DNA of 64,000 nt from Blastococcus litoris (GCF_003075095.1 NZ_QCZF01000006.1:33593-97592), one strand, 5' to 3'. Counted from the first letter of the stretch, positions 8,139-16,573 are shown. Made by a program: numbers and translations. The notes: generated by a model from the sequence alone, not told the origin.

Positions 8139-9191
8139 ATGACCAGCAGCTCGCTGCCCGACCCCTGGGTGCGCCCCGCGGACGCACCCGCCCTGGGGAG
8201 CGGCGGCCTGGTCGACCGGCACGGCCGCGTCGCCACCGACCTCCGCGTCTCGCTGACCGACCGCTGCAACCTCCGCTGCACCTACTGCATGCCACCGGAG
8301 GGGCTCGACTGGCTGCCCAAGGTCGAGGTGCTCACCGACGACGAGGTCGTCCGGCTGGTGCGCATCGGCGTGGAGCAGCTCGGCATCACCGAGGTCCGGT
8401 TCACCGGCGGCGAGCCGCTGCTGCGGCCCGGCCTGGTCGGCATCGTGGCCGGCGCCACGGCGCTCGAGCCCCGGCCCGAGGTCAGCCTGACGACCAACGC
8501 CATCGGCCTGGCGCGGGTCGCCCCGGCGCTGGCCGAGGCGGGGCTGGACCGGATCAACGTCAGCCTCGACACCGTCGACCGCGCCCGCTTCAAGCAGCTG
8601 ACCCACCGCGACCGATTCGAGGACGTGGTCGCCGGGCTCGCCGCCGCGCAGGCCGCGGGGCTGACGCCGGTGAAGGTCAACGCCGTCCTGCTGCGCGGGA
8701 TGAACGAGGAGGACGCCGTCCCGCTGCTGGACTTCTGCCTGGAGCGCGGCTACCAGCTGCGGTTCATCGAGCAGATGCCGCTGGACGCCCACCACGCCTG
8801 GACACGGGGCGAGATGGTCACGGCCGAGGACATCCTCGAGCGGCTCTCGGCCGCGCACGCGCTCACGCCGGACACCGAGGCGCGCGGGTCGGCCCCGGCC
8901 GAGCGCTGGCTGGTCGACGGGGGCCCGGCGACCGTCGGCGTCATCGCCTCGGTGACCCGGTCGTTCTGCGGCAGCTGCGACCGCACCCGGCTGACCGCCG
9001 ACGGCCAGGTGCGCAACTGCCTGTTCGCCCGCGAGGAGTCCGACCTGCGCACGCCGATGCGCGACGGCGCGACCGACGAGGAGATCGCCGACCGCTGGCG
9101 GATCGCCACCCTCGGCAAGCTGCCGGGCCACGGCATCGACGACCCGAGCTTCCTGCAGCCGGCCCGGCCGATGTCGGCCATCGGGGGGTAG
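8139..9191 (+). CDS. moaA: GTP 3',8-cyclase MoaA
   Basis: A 350-residue radical SAM enzyme that converts GTP to 3',8-cyclo-GTP, the first step of molybdenum cofactor synthesis. The N-terminal cluster motif is CNLRCTYC (C43, C47, C50). The second cluster that binds GTP is made by the C-terminal Cys set in SFCGSCDRTRL (C277, C280) and VRNCLF. The protein ends in a double glycine (SAIGG), a conserved MoaA feature needed for activity. moaD follows after two bases, and moaE and the mod genes lie 2-3 kb away. No ribosome site is visible, in line with a leaderless transcript. Confidence 0.97.
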   Translation: MTSSSLPDPWVRPADAPALGSGGLVDRHGRVATDLRVSLTDRCNLRCTYCMPPEGLDWLPKVEVLTDDEVVRLVRIGVEQLGITEVRFTGGEPLLRPGLVGIVAGATALEPRPEVSLTTNAIGLARVAPALAEAGLDRINVSLDTVDRARFKQLTHRDRFEDVVAGLAAAQAAGLTPVKVNAVLLRGMNEEDAVPLLDFCLERGYQLRFIEQMPLDAHHAWTRGEMVTAEDILERLSAAHALTPDTEARGSAPAERWLVDGGPATVGVIASVTRSFCGSCDRTRLTADGQVRNCLFAREESDLRTPMRDGATDEEIADRWRIATLGKLPGHGIDDPSFLQPARPMSAIGG

Positions 9192-9193
9192 GC

Positions 9194-9433
9194 GTGGTCA
9201 CCGTCCGCTACTTCGCCGGGGCGCGGGCCGCCGCCGGCGTCGACACCGAGACCCGCGAGGCGGCCAGCCTCGACGAGCTGGTGGGCCAGATCGTCGGCGA
9301 CCACGGGGAGCGGCTGGAGCGGGTGCTCACCGCCTGCTCGTTCCTCGTCGACGGAACCAGCGCCCGTGACCGGTCGTTGGTGCTGTCACCCGGAGCGGTG
9401 GTGGACGTGCTGCCCCCGTTCGCGGGTGGCTGA
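9194..9433 (+). CDS. moaD: Molybdopterin synthase small subunit MoaD (ubiquitin-like)
   Basis: A 79-residue MoaD/ThiS-family beta-grasp protein that ends in the required Gly-Gly (PPFAGG), whose C-terminus is converted to a thiocarboxylate and donates sulfur to precursor Z on MoaE. The motif VTVRYFAGARAAAG at the N-terminus and PGAVVDVLPPFAGG at the end are typical. It begins two bases after the moaA stop, so the two are co-transcribed. The large subunit MoaE is encoded on the other strand about 1.7 kb away. Confidence 0.94.
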   Translation: MVTVRYFAGARAAAGVDTETREAASLDELVGQIVGDHGERLERVLTACSFLVDGTSARDRSLVLSPGAVVDVLPPFAGG

Positions 9434-9451
9434 GTGCGGGAGGATGGGCTC

Positions 9452-9661
9452 ATGAGCATCTTCGACAAGGCCAAGGCCAAGGCAGAGGAACTGCTGGGCC
9501 GGGCGGAGCAGGTCTACGGGGAGTCGCACGGCGACGCCGCCGCCACGGTCGCCGGCGAGGCGCACGTCCTCGAGGCCGAGGCCGAGGAGGAGGAGCTCGA
9601 GCGCGCCGAGCACGAGGCCGGGCACCGCCGGGACGACGACGGGCTGGCCGGAGCGCGCTGA
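9452..9661 (+). CDS. Small acidic coiled-coil-like protein (69 aa), unknown
   Basis: A short protein of unknown function that begins MSIFDKAKAKAEELLG and consists almost entirely of Ala, Glu and Lys/Arg, with predicted long helix. GGGAGGAT upstream of the ATG at 9452 is a good ribosome site. It follows moaD by 18 bases and may be read through from it. It resembles the small amphipathic stress proteins common in actinobacteria, but I cannot place it in a named family. Confidence 0.65.
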   Translation: MSIFDKAKAKAEELLGRAEQVYGESHGDAAATVAGEAHVLEAEAEEEELERAEHEAGHRRDDDGLAGAR

Positions 9662-9667
9662 CCTGCA

Positions 9668-9696
9668 TTGTCTCCCGCTCCCGACCGGAATAACGT
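9668..9696 (+). promoter_or_regulatory. Promoter of the GAF-domain gene, leaderless
   Basis: TTGTCT (9668-9673), a 17-base spacer and TAACGT (9691-9696) form a near-consensus housekeeping promoter. The ATG at 9703 is six bases after the -10 box, so the transcript should start at the codon itself. Confidence 0.65.
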
Positions 9697-9702
9697 GCCG
9701 AC

Positions 9703-10191
9703 ATGGTTCCGGAGCCGTTCGCGGATGTCGCGCCGTGGCCGGACTGGTGCGCGGCCGCCGAGGGATCGCTGCGCTTCCTCGCCCAGCACGTGGGCTGGGA
9801 CGTCTGGATGGTCACCCAGGTCGTCGAGGACCGGCAGGTGGTGCTCCTCGCCCATCCCCCGGGCGCGGTCCGCTCGGGCATCGAGCTGCCCTGGGAGAAG
9901 AGCTTCTGCCGCCAGATGATCGAGGGCAACGCGCCCCGGCTGGCGACGGTCACCGCCGCCGTGCCCGCCTACGCGTCGCAGACCACCGGCGCGCTGCGCG
10001 ACGTCGCCGCGTACGTGGGCGTCCCGCTGGTCCGGGCCGACGGCACCCTGTTCGGCACGCTCTGCGGAGTGGCGTTTCGCGCCAAGCCGCGCAGCGCGGC
10101 GCGCGACCTGCGGGTGGTCGAGGCGGCCGCCCGGCTGCTGAGCACGCTCATGGCCGCCGGCCTCGAACCGCCCGCGCTGCCGGAGGGTTGA
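9703..10191 (+). CDS. Stand-alone GAF domain protein
   Basis: A 162-residue cytoplasmic protein that is one GAF domain (residues about 20-150): LRFLAQHVGWDVWMVTQV ... LPWEKSFCRQMIEG ... YVGVPLVRADGTLFGTLCGV. GAF domains bind small ligands or chromophores and transmit signals; this one has no attached output domain. No partner gene is obvious in the surroundings. It has its own leaderless promoter. A similar GAF (SREPLEDSLCTV ... YLGTPLTTSDGRTIGALCV) sits in the SpoIIE phosphatase at 33.7 kb, so a shared signalling pathway is possible but unproven. Confidence 0.85.
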   Translation: MVPEPFADVAPWPDWCAAAEGSLRFLAQHVGWDVWMVTQVVEDRQVVLLAHPPGAVRSGIELPWEKSFCRQMIEGNAPRLATVTAAVPAYASQTTGALRDVAAYVGVPLVRADGTLFGTLCGVAFRAKPRSAARDLRVVEAAARLLSTLMAAGLEPPALPEG

Positions 10192-10233
10192 CGGCGCCTG
10201 GCGCCCGGCGCGCCGGTGCGGTCAGATCGACGG

Positions 10234-11079
10234 GTGCGCGCTGAGCAGGTGACCGACGCGGTCGCGTTCCACGGCGAAGGACCCGTCTGGTGGCCCGACG
10301 GCAGCGGGCTGCGCTGCGTCGACATGCTGGCCGGGGACGTCCTCACCCTGGCGGCGGACGGCACCGTCCGCCGGGTCCACGTCGGCGACGTCGCGGCGGT
10401 GGTCCGCCCCCGCGCGGGCGGCGGTGCGGTGATCGCGGTCGAGCGCGGGTTCGCGCTGCAGGACGCCGACGGAGCGGTGACGACCCTCGACCCGGTGTGG
10501 ACCGACCCGGGCGTCCGCATGAACGAGGGCGGCTGCGACCCCGACGGCCGCCTCTGGTGCGGCTCGATGGCCTACGACCAGACGCCCGGCGCGGCGGCGA
10601 TGCACCGGCTGGACCCCGACGGCACCGTGCGCCGGGTGTTCGGCGACCTCACCGTGTCGAACGGGCTGGAGTGGAGCCCCGACGGCTCCCTGGCGTACTT
10701 CGCCGACACCGCCACCCACCGCATCGACGTCCTGGACTACGACCGGGACGCCGGGCTGACCGGTCGCCGGCCGTTCGTGACCTTCGGCGACGACGGCAAC
10801 CCCGACGGGCTCACCGTGGACGCCGACGGCGGGGTCTGGGTGGCGCTCCACGGCGCCGGCGCGGTGCACCGGTACGACAGCTCGGGCCGGCTGGACGCCG
10901 TCGTCGAGGTCCCCACGCCGCAGACGACTGCGTGCACGCTGGGCGGCCCCGGCCTGGACCAGCTGTACGTCACGACCTCGCGCCAGGGGATGTCGCCGGG
11001 CGACGACCCGCTCGCCGGTGCGGTGTTCAGGGCCGACGTCGGTGTGCGGGGACGGCCGGTGCGGGCCTTCGCCGGCTGA
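10234..11079 (+). CDS. SMP-30/gluconolactonase/LRE family protein
   Basis: A 281-residue six-bladed beta-propeller of the SMP-30/gluconolactonase family. Metal ligands are expected from the HGEGPVWWPDGSG stretch at the N-terminus (Glu near residue 15), the NEGGCDPDGRLWCGSMAYD region and the SNGLEWSPDG and GNPDGLTVDADGG motifs. These enzymes hydrolyse sugar lactones such as glucono- or galactonolactone. The GTG at 10234 gives the usual family N-terminus MRAEQVTDAVAFHGEG; a GTG at 10216 would add six residues. It converges on moaE with a six-base gap. Confidence 0.9.
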   Translation: MRAEQVTDAVAFHGEGPVWWPDGSGLRCVDMLAGDVLTLAADGTVRRVHVGDVAAVVRPRAGGGAVIAVERGFALQDADGAVTTLDPVWTDPGVRMNEGGCDPDGRLWCGSMAYDQTPGAAAMHRLDPDGTVRRVFGDLTVSNGLEWSPDGSLAYFADTATHRIDVLDYDRDAGLTGRRPFVTFGDDGNPDGLTVDADGGVWVALHGAGAVHRYDSSGRLDAVVEVPTPQTTACTLGGPGLDQLYVTTSRQGMSPGDDPLAGAVFRADVGVRGRPVRAFAG

Positions 11080-11085
11080 CCGGCC

Positions 11086-11511
11086 CTAGGGGCAGGCGAC
11101 CCATTCCTCCTCGCCGTCGGTGAAGACCTGCCGCTTCCAGATCGGCAGCCGCTTCTTCACCTCGTCGACGAGCTCGGCGCAGGCGGCGAAGGCCTCACCG
11201 CGGTGGGAGGCGCTGACGGCGCAGGCCAGCGCGATGTCGCCGATGCCGAGCAGGCCGATCCGGTGGGAGACGGCGACGGCGTGCACGTCGGGGCGCGCGG
11301 CGAACTCGTGCGCCAGCTGCGCGATGACCTCGGCCGCCGTGGGGTGGCCGACGTACTCGAGCTCGGTCACCGACCGGCCCCCGTCGTGGTCGCGGACCAC
11401 GCCCGCGAACGAGACGACGGCGCCGGCGGCCTTGTCGGCGACGGCGTCCTCGTGCTCGGCGACGGACAGCGGCTCGTCGACGACTCTGGCGATCTGGTGC
11501 CCGGCGGTCAC
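11086..11511 (-). CDS. moaE: Molybdopterin synthase catalytic subunit MoaE
   Basis: A 141-residue MoaE. It takes sulfur from the MoaD thiocarboxylate to make the dithiolene of molybdopterin. The conserved blocks are AGAVVSFAGVVRDHDGGR near the N-terminus, AVSHRIGLLGIGD, SASHRGEAFAAC, and the catalytic Lys region VDEVKKRLPIWKRQVFTDGEEEWV at the C-terminus. The GTG start at 11511 overlaps the stop of the upstream nucleotidyltransferase in a GTGA. Its partner moaD is in the plus-strand moaA operon. Confidence 0.96.
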   Translation of the reverse strand: MTAGHQIARVVDEPLSVAEHEDAVADKAAGAVVSFAGVVRDHDGGRSVTELEYVGHPTAAEVIAQLAHEFAARPDVHAVAVSHRIGLLGIGDIALACAVSASHRGEAFAACAELVDEVKKRLPIWKRQVFTDGEEEWVACP

Positions 11512-12086
11512 GGCGCCGAAGGTACCCCGGGCGGCGGCACGTCGAGGTCGGTCGGATCGGCGAGGCCGGTGCAGTCGACCTCGGTGACGTCGTGGGCGGC
11601 CAGGTACCGGCGGGCGCCCTCGTCGCCGGTGGCCGTCCGGATAACGCCCGCCCAGTGGTCGCGGCCGATCAGCACCGGGTGGCTGCGGACGCCGTCGTAC
11701 GTGGCCACCGCCAGCGCGTCCGGCGCGGCGTGGGCGGCGACCGCGCGCAATGCCTCGGGCGTCATGCCGGGCATGTCGACGAGGGTGATCAGCGCGGCGT
11801 CCACCGTTCCCGGGAAGCCGCGCAGCCCGTCCAGCCCGGTCCGGAGCGAGGACGCCATGCCGGTCTCCCAGTCCGCGTTCGCCAGGACGGTGGCGCCGCC
11901 GAGGTCGGCGGCCCGCCAGACGTCGACCGCCTGCGCGCCGAGCACGACGAGGACGACGTCGCAGGCCGCCCGCGCCGTCCGCACCGCGCGTTCGACCAGC
12001 AGGCTGCCGTCGTACTCGACCAGCGCCTTGGGCATCCCGTAGCGACGGCCGCCCCCGGCGGCCAGGACGACGGCGGCAGTGGTCAT
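11508..12086 (-). CDS. Molybdenum cofactor nucleotidyltransferase, MocA/MobA-like
   Basis: A 192-residue NTP-transferase with the nucleotide-binding signature VVLAAGGGRRYGMPKALVEYDG at residues 6-27 and a DMPGMTPEALRAV block typical of MocA-type enzymes. MocA adds CMP, and MobA adds GMP, to molybdopterin. The CO dehydrogenase/xanthine dehydrogenase family uses the cytosine dinucleotide form, and XdhC/CoxE-like genes are nearby, so the CMP form is more likely here. The gene overlaps moaE by four bases (GTGA), which ties it to cofactor synthesis. It could not be told from MobA with certainty by reading alone. Confidence 0.87.
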   Translation of the reverse strand: MTTAAVVLAAGGGRRYGMPKALVEYDGSLLVERAVRTARAACDVVLVVLGAQAVDVWRAADLGGATVLANADWETGMASSLRTGLDGLRGFPGTVDAALITLVDMPGMTPEALRAVAAHAAPDALAVATYDGVRSHPVLIGRDHWAGVIRTATGDEGARRYLAAHDVTEVDCTGLADPTDLDVPPPGVPSAP

Positions 12087-12098
12087 GCCCCCACCCTC

Positions 12099-13145
12099 TC
12101 AGCGCTGGTAGACGGCGACCTCGGAGGCCTTCACCGTCGCCCAGACCTCGGCGCCGGGGGCGAGCCCCAGCTCGGCGAAGGAGGTGGCGGTGACGTCGGC
12201 GACCAGGGAGACCTCGCCCGCCAGCTCGCAGCGCACCGTGGCCCCGTGCGGTGTGGCCCCCACCAGCCGGACCCGCCAGACGTTGCGCGGGCTGCCCTCG
12301 GGCCGGGCCGGGTACAGCGCCACCGACTCCGGCCGCACGGCGGCGAACACCGGGCCCGATGCCTCGTCCGCGACGGCGACCGCTCCGCCGCCGTCGAGCC
12401 GGACCGTGCGCCCCTCCGCCGTCCCGGCCAGCAGGGAGAGCCCGACGAGGCGCGCCACGTAGTCGGTGCGCGGCCGGCGGCTGACCTCGTCCGGAGTGCC
12501 GGCCTGGGCGATCCGGCCCTCCTCGACGACGACGACGCGGTCGGCCAGCGCCATCGCGTCGACCGGGTCGTGCGTGACCAGCACGGTGCTGCCGGCGAAC
12601 TCGGCGAGGTGCCGCCGCAGCTCGGCCCGCACCACGAGCCGGGTGCGGGCGTCGAGGGCGGACAGCGGCTCGTCCAGCAGCAGGACGGCGGGGTCGACGG
12701 CCAGCGCCCGGGCGAGCGCGGCCCGCTGCGCCTGACCGCCGGACAGCTCTGCCGGCCGGGTCTCCCCCAGGCCGTCCAGCCCGACCCGTGCCAGCCACTC
12801 CTCCGCGGTCGATCGCCTGGCCTGCCGGCCGACCCCGCGGGTGCGCAGCCCGAAGGAGACGTTGTCGCCGACCGACAGGTGCGGGAACAGGAGGGCGTCC
12901 TGGAAGACCATCCCCAGCGACCGCTGGTGCGCCGGCACGTGGGTGGCCCCGTCGTCCCACACGACCCCGTCGACGGCGACCCTGCCGGCGTCGGGCCGGA
13001 GCAGACCGGCCAGCACGCGCACGAGCGTGGACTTCCCGGCACCGTTGGGGCCGAGCAGCGCCAGGACCTCTCCGCTGCCGACGGCGAAGCCGGCCGCCAC
13101 CGCGAGCGTCCCGCGCTGCACCACGACCTCCGCCTCCAGGGTCAC
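12099..13145 (-). CDS. modC: Molybdate ABC transporter ATP-binding protein ModC
   Basis: A 348-residue ABC ATPase: Walker A GPNGAGKST (32-40), ABC signature LSGGQ (134-138), Walker B LLLDEP (155-160) and the H-loop VLVTHD. The C-terminal 65 residues (GATPHGATVRCELAGEVSLVADVTATSFAELGLAPG...) form a TOBE/Mop domain that binds molybdate, which separates ModC from sulfate or polyamine ATPases. The GTG start overlaps the modB stop as GTGA. It is the last gene of modABC and energises molybdate uptake for the cofactor genes around it. Confidence 0.95.
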   Translation of the reverse strand: MTLEAEVVVQRGTLAVAAGFAVGSGEVLALLGPNGAGKSTLVRVLAGLLRPDAGRVAVDGVVWDDGATHVPAHQRSLGMVFQDALLFPHLSVGDNVSFGLRTRGVGRQARRSTAEEWLARVGLDGLGETRPAELSGGQAQRAALARALAVDPAVLLLDEPLSALDARTRLVVRAELRRHLAEFAGSTVLVTHDPVDAMALADRVVVVEEGRIAQAGTPDEVSRRPRTDYVARLVGLSLLAGTAEGRTVRLDGGGAVAVADEASGPVFAAVRPESVALYPARPEGSPRNVWRVRLVGATPHGATVRCELAGEVSLVADVTATSFAELGLAPGAEVWATVKASEVAVYQR

Positions 13146-13948
13146 AGCGCCCTGCCCGCCCGGCCGAGCCAGCGGTCCCGCAGGAGCAGCAGCGTGGCCA
13201 GCGAGACCGCGAGGAGGACGAGGGAGAGCACGATCGCCGCCTCGGGCTCGCTCTGCAGCGCGAGGTAGACCGCCAGCGGCATCGTCTGCGTCGTCCCGGG
13301 GAAGTTGCCGGCGAAGGTGATCGTGGCCCCGAACTCCCCCAGTGCCCGCGCCCAGCAGAGCACCGCCCCGGCGGCGACCCCGGGGGCCACCATCGGCAGG
13401 GTGACCCGGCGGAACGTCGTCCACCGGCCGGCACCGAGGGTGGCGGCGACGTCCTCGAAGCGGGCGTCCGCCGCCCTGAGCGCGCCCTCGACGCTGACCA
13501 CGAGGAACGGCATCGCCACGAAGGTCTCGGCGATGACGACGGCGGCGGTCGTGAACGGGATCGTGATGCCGAAGGCGTCGTCGAGCCAGCTGCCGACGAT
13601 GCCCTGCCGGCCGAGCACGAGGAACAGCGCGACCCCGCCCACCACCGGGGGGAGCACCAGCGGCACGGTGACCAGCGCACGCAGCACGCTGCGGCCGCGG
13701 ATGCGGGACCGGGCCAGCACCCAGGCGAGCGGGACGCCGAGCACCAGCGACACCAGCGTGGCGAGCGTCGCGGAGACCAGCGAGAGCCGGAGGGCCTGGC
13801 CGACCTCGGGGCGGGCCAGCGCGGGGCCGATCGCCGACCACGGCGCGCGGACCAGCAGGCCGACCAGCGGGAGGACCAGGAACGCGACCGCCAGCGCGGC
13901 GGGGACCAGCAGGGGCGCCGGGATGCCCGTTCCCGAACGGCGCCTCAC
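13142..13948 (-). CDS. modB: Molybdate ABC transporter permease ModB
   Basis: A 268-residue inner-membrane permease with about six helices. The cytoplasmic EAA loop that docks on ModC is clear: EDVAATLGAGRWTTFRRVTLPMVAPGVAAG. The block RALGEFGATITFAGNFPGTTQTMPLAVY is the characteristic ModB C-terminal signature. The GTG start at 13948 overlaps the modA stop and the stop overlaps the modC start, both as GTGA, so the three subunits are translationally coupled. Confidence 0.95.
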   Translation of the reverse strand: MRRRSGTGIPAPLLVPAALAVAFLVLPLVGLLVRAPWSAIGPALARPEVGQALRLSLVSATLATLVSLVLGVPLAWVLARSRIRGRSVLRALVTVPLVLPPVVGGVALFLVLGRQGIVGSWLDDAFGITIPFTTAAVVIAETFVAMPFLVVSVEGALRAADARFEDVAATLGAGRWTTFRRVTLPMVAPGVAAGAVLCWARALGEFGATITFAGNFPGTTQTMPLAVYLALQSEPEAAIVLSLVLLAVSLATLLLLRDRWLGRAGRAL

Positions 13949-14745
13949 GCGGGAGGTGCCCGGAACCCGGCTGCCTCGAGTGCCGCCTGCCCGTCCGCGG
14001 AGAGGACGAGGTCGGCGAAGGCCCGGGCGGCCGCGGGGTTCGGGGCGTCGGCGAGGACGCACACCGGGTACTCGTTCACGGCCTCCTCCGCCTCGGGGAA
14101 GGGGATCCCCTCGACGTCGTCGCCGGCGCTGCGCACGTCGGAGGCGTAGACCAGGGCGGCGTCCACCTCGCCGAGCTGCACCTTGGTGAGCGCCGCCCGG
14201 ACGTCCTCCTCCTCGGTGTCGGGGACCGGCGTGATGCCGGCCGCCTCGAACACCTGCGCCGCGGCAGCACCGCAGGGCACCGCGGCCGCGCACACCGCCA
14301 GCGCGAGGTCCGGGTCGGCGAAGTCGTCGAGCCCCGTGACGCCCCCCGGGTTGCCGGCCGGGACGGCGATCTCGAGGACGTTCTCCGTGAACGTGGTCGG
14401 GTCGTCCGCCGCCAGCCCCGCGTCGGTGACGACCGCCATCTGCGACTCGTTGGCGCTGGCGAAGACGTCCGCCGGAGCGCCCTGCGTGAGCTGCGTGGCC
14501 AGCGCCGAGCTGCCGGCGAAGTTGAACCGCACCTCCAGCTGCGGGTTCTCCCGCATCAGCTGGTCGCCCAGGCCCGTGAACACGTCGGTCAGGGAGGCGG
14601 CGGCGAAGACGGTGAGGGTCCCCGTCAGGCCGCTCTCGCCCGACGACGGGCCGCCGCCCTCGGCAGGGGCGTCGGCCGAGCTCCCGCACCCGGCGACGAG
14701 GAGGGCCACCGCGAGCGGCAGCCCGAGCAGGGCACGCAGCCTCAT
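13945..14745 (-). CDS. modA: Molybdate-binding lipoprotein ModA
   Basis: A 266-residue substrate-binding lipoprotein. The signal peptide MRLRALLGLPLAVALLVAGC ends in a lipobox VAGC, so the mature protein is anchored by Cys20. The mature part carries the ModA motifs LTVFAAASLTDVFTGLG, FNFAGSSALATQLTQGAPADVFASAN and, later, DAALVYASDV; the two Ser residues and the Ala/Val backbone positions bind the oxyanion. GGAGGA stands before the ATG at 14745. It delivers molybdate, and probably tungstate, to ModBC. Confidence 0.95.
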   Translation of the reverse strand: MRLRALLGLPLAVALLVAGCGSSADAPAEGGGPSSGESGLTGTLTVFAAASLTDVFTGLGDQLMRENPQLEVRFNFAGSSALATQLTQGAPADVFASANESQMAVVTDAGLAADDPTTFTENVLEIAVPAGNPGGVTGLDDFADPDLALAVCAAAVPCGAAAAQVFEAAGITPVPDTEEEDVRAALTKVQLGEVDAALVYASDVRSAGDDVEGIPFPEAEEAVNEYPVCVLADAPNPAAARAFADLVLSADGQAALEAAGFRAPPA

Positions 14746-14809
14746 CCCGTCCTCCGATCCGCAGGTGCGGAGGAAGTAGGGCACATCAACCCGCTTCTGC
14801 GCAAGCGCC

Positions 14810-15202
14810 CTAGGGGACGTCGACGCTGACCTGCGTGGCCTTCACGGTCGCGACTGCCCGCACGCCGACCTCGAGGCCCAGCTCGTCCGCCGCCTCGCGG
14901 GACATCAGCGAGACCAGCCGGAACGGGCCGGCCTGGATCTCCACCTGCGCCATGACGGTGTCGCGGACCACGCGGGTGACGATGCCGGCGAGCCGGTTGC
15001 GCGCCGACGACGGCGTGGTGCCGGGCTCGGGCGCCTCGCGCAGCTGGGTGGCGACCCGGGCGAGGTCCGCGCCGTCCACCACGGCAGGGCCGCCCCCGTC
15101 GCGGTGCGCGGGCAGCCGGCCGCCCTCGATCCAGCGCCGCACCGTGTCGTCGCTGACGCCGAGCAGCGCCGCCGCCTCGGCGATGCGGTAGGTGGCGGCC
15201 AC
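14810..15202 (-). CDS. HTH-TOBE molybdate-responsive regulator
   Basis: A 130-residue two-domain protein. Residues 5-45 are an excisionase/MerR-type helix-turn-helix (YRIAEAAALLGVSDDTVRRWIEGGRLPAHR), and residues about 66-130 are a TOBE/Mop domain (NRLAGIVTRVVRDTVMAQVEIQAGPFRLVSLMSREAADELGLEVG). This is the architecture of small actinobacterial molybdate regulators, in which the TOBE part senses molybdate. It is encoded 64 bases upstream of modA on the same strand and may repress modABC. It is not the classical ModE, which has a LysR-type winged helix. Confidence 0.88.
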   Translation of the reverse strand: MAATYRIAEAAALLGVSDDTVRRWIEGGRLPAHRDGGGPAVVDGADLARVATQLREAPEPGTTPSSARNRLAGIVTRVVRDTVMAQVEIQAGPFRLVSLMSREAADELGLEVGVRAVATVKATQVSVDVP

Positions 15203-15281
15203 GGCCCAACCCTAGCCGCGCCTGTGGACGAACCCTCGCCGTCCACAGGCACGCCGGTCGCGGTCGGCAGGGACGGGCAGC

Positions 15282-16505
15282 ATGCCCCCCGTGACCGACG
15301 ACGCGTGGCTGGCGGAGCTCCTGCACGACCGGGGCGGCCTGCTCGCCGACGCCGGGGTCGCCCAGGAGGTGGCGGCGACGTTGGCTGCGCGCCGCGTCCC
15401 GCCCGATCCCGGAGGGCTGGTGACGCGGATGCTGCTCGAGGCGCTCGACGAGGTCTGGGAACGGGGCTGGCAGCCGGCCGACCTCGCGCACGCGGCCCGC
15501 AAGGACGCGACCGCCGCCTCGGTGCCCCTGGTCGTGGCACTGATCGCCGAGCACGCCCGCCGGTCGGGGGCGGCACGGCGCGCTCCGCAGGCGTGGCTCG
15601 ACCAGCTCCAGGACCTCGACGCCCTCGCGCACGGCGACGCCGAGGTGGTGGCCACGTGGACGCGCACGGGGCGGCGCCCGCCGATCGAGTCGTGGCGGAT
15701 CGTGCTGCTCCTCGCAGGGCTGCTGCGCACCGCCGCGCGGCTGGAGGTCCTGGTACCGCCGCCGTCCCGCTGGGGTGCTGCGCGTCCGGCACCGTCCGGC
15801 ACTGCCGCCCAGGCGGAGGACGACCGTGCGCTGCGGCGCATCCGCGGTCTGCTGGCGAAGGCGGAGTCGTCCGAGTTCGCGGAGGAGGCGGAGACGCTGA
15901 CCGCGAAGGCCCAGGAGCTGATGACGCGGTACGCGGTGGATGCGGCGCTGCTCTCCCCCGGCCGCCCGGCAGGCGCCGCCGTCGGCACCCGGCGCGTGCA
16001 CGTCGCCGAGCCCTACGTGCGCGCGAAGATGCAGTTGCTGGCCGCCGTCTCCGAGGCCAACGACGTCCGTCTGGTCTGGTACCAGGGGCTGGGCATCGCC
16101 AACCTGGTCGGGGGCGGCGCCGACCTCGACGCCGTGGAGCTGCTGTTCACCTCCCTGCTGCTGCAGGTGGCCCAGGGGCTCGCCGGCGCAGAGGGGGCGG
16201 TCGTCGGCCGCCCGGCGTCGCGCGCGTTCCGGCGCGCGTTCCTGCTCGGCTACGCGCACCGGATCGGGGAACGGCTGCAGGCCGCCCGCCAGCGGGCGAC
16301 GGCCGATGTCGTCGCCGAGCGCGGGCCCGACCTCCGGCCGGTGCTCCGGTCACGCCGGGAGGCGGTCGAGAAGGCCGTCGCCGAGCTGTTCCCGAAGGTC
16401 CGCTCCGGCCGGAGCCGTTCGTCGGTCGACGCCGGTGGCTGGTACGCGGGCAGGTCCGCCGCCGAGCGGGCGGACGTAGCACCGCGGCGAACGCACCTCG
16501 GCTGA
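15282..16505 (+). CDS. DUF2786 domain protein
   Basis: A 407-residue soluble protein. The central DUF2786 motif is IRGLLAKAESSEFAEEAETLTAKAQELMTRYAVD at residues about 186-220. The N-terminal 170 residues are helical and unassigned, and the C-terminal part is rich in Arg. DUF2786 proteins are widespread in actinobacteria and phages and their function is unknown. The ATG at 15282 and a GTG at 15291 are both possible starts. A hairpin follows six bases after the stop. No operon partner is visible. Confidence 0.85.
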   Translation: MPPVTDDAWLAELLHDRGGLLADAGVAQEVAATLAARRVPPDPGGLVTRMLLEALDEVWERGWQPADLAHAARKDATAASVPLVVALIAEHARRSGAARRAPQAWLDQLQDLDALAHGDAEVVATWTRTGRRPPIESWRIVLLLAGLLRTAARLEVLVPPPSRWGAARPAPSGTAAQAEDDRALRRIRGLLAKAESSEFAEEAETLTAKAQELMTRYAVDAALLSPGRPAGAAVGTRRVHVAEPYVRAKMQLLAAVSEANDVRLVWYQGLGIANLVGGGADLDAVELLFTSLLLQVAQGLAGAEGAVVGRPASRAFRRAFLLGYAHRIGERLQAARQRATADVVAERGPDLRPVLRSRREAVEKAVAELFPKVRSGRSRSSVDAGGWYAGRSAAERADVAPRRTHLG

Positions 16506-16510
16506 GGCCG

Positions 16511-16540
16511 GCTGGGACGTTTCCGCGGGAACGTCCCAGC
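16511..16540. terminator. Perfect 11-bp hairpin after the DUF2786 gene
   Basis: GCTGGGACGTT (16511-16521) pairs with AACGTCCCAGC (16530-16540) around the loop tccgcggg. It most likely terminates the DUF2786 transcript. Its centre, CGTTTCCGCGGGAACG, is nearly identical to the palindrome on the other side of the DUF222/HNH gene. Confidence 0.6.
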
Positions 16541-16573
16541 CCGTTGACCTGCAGAAATGTCAGTGCCACGGCC

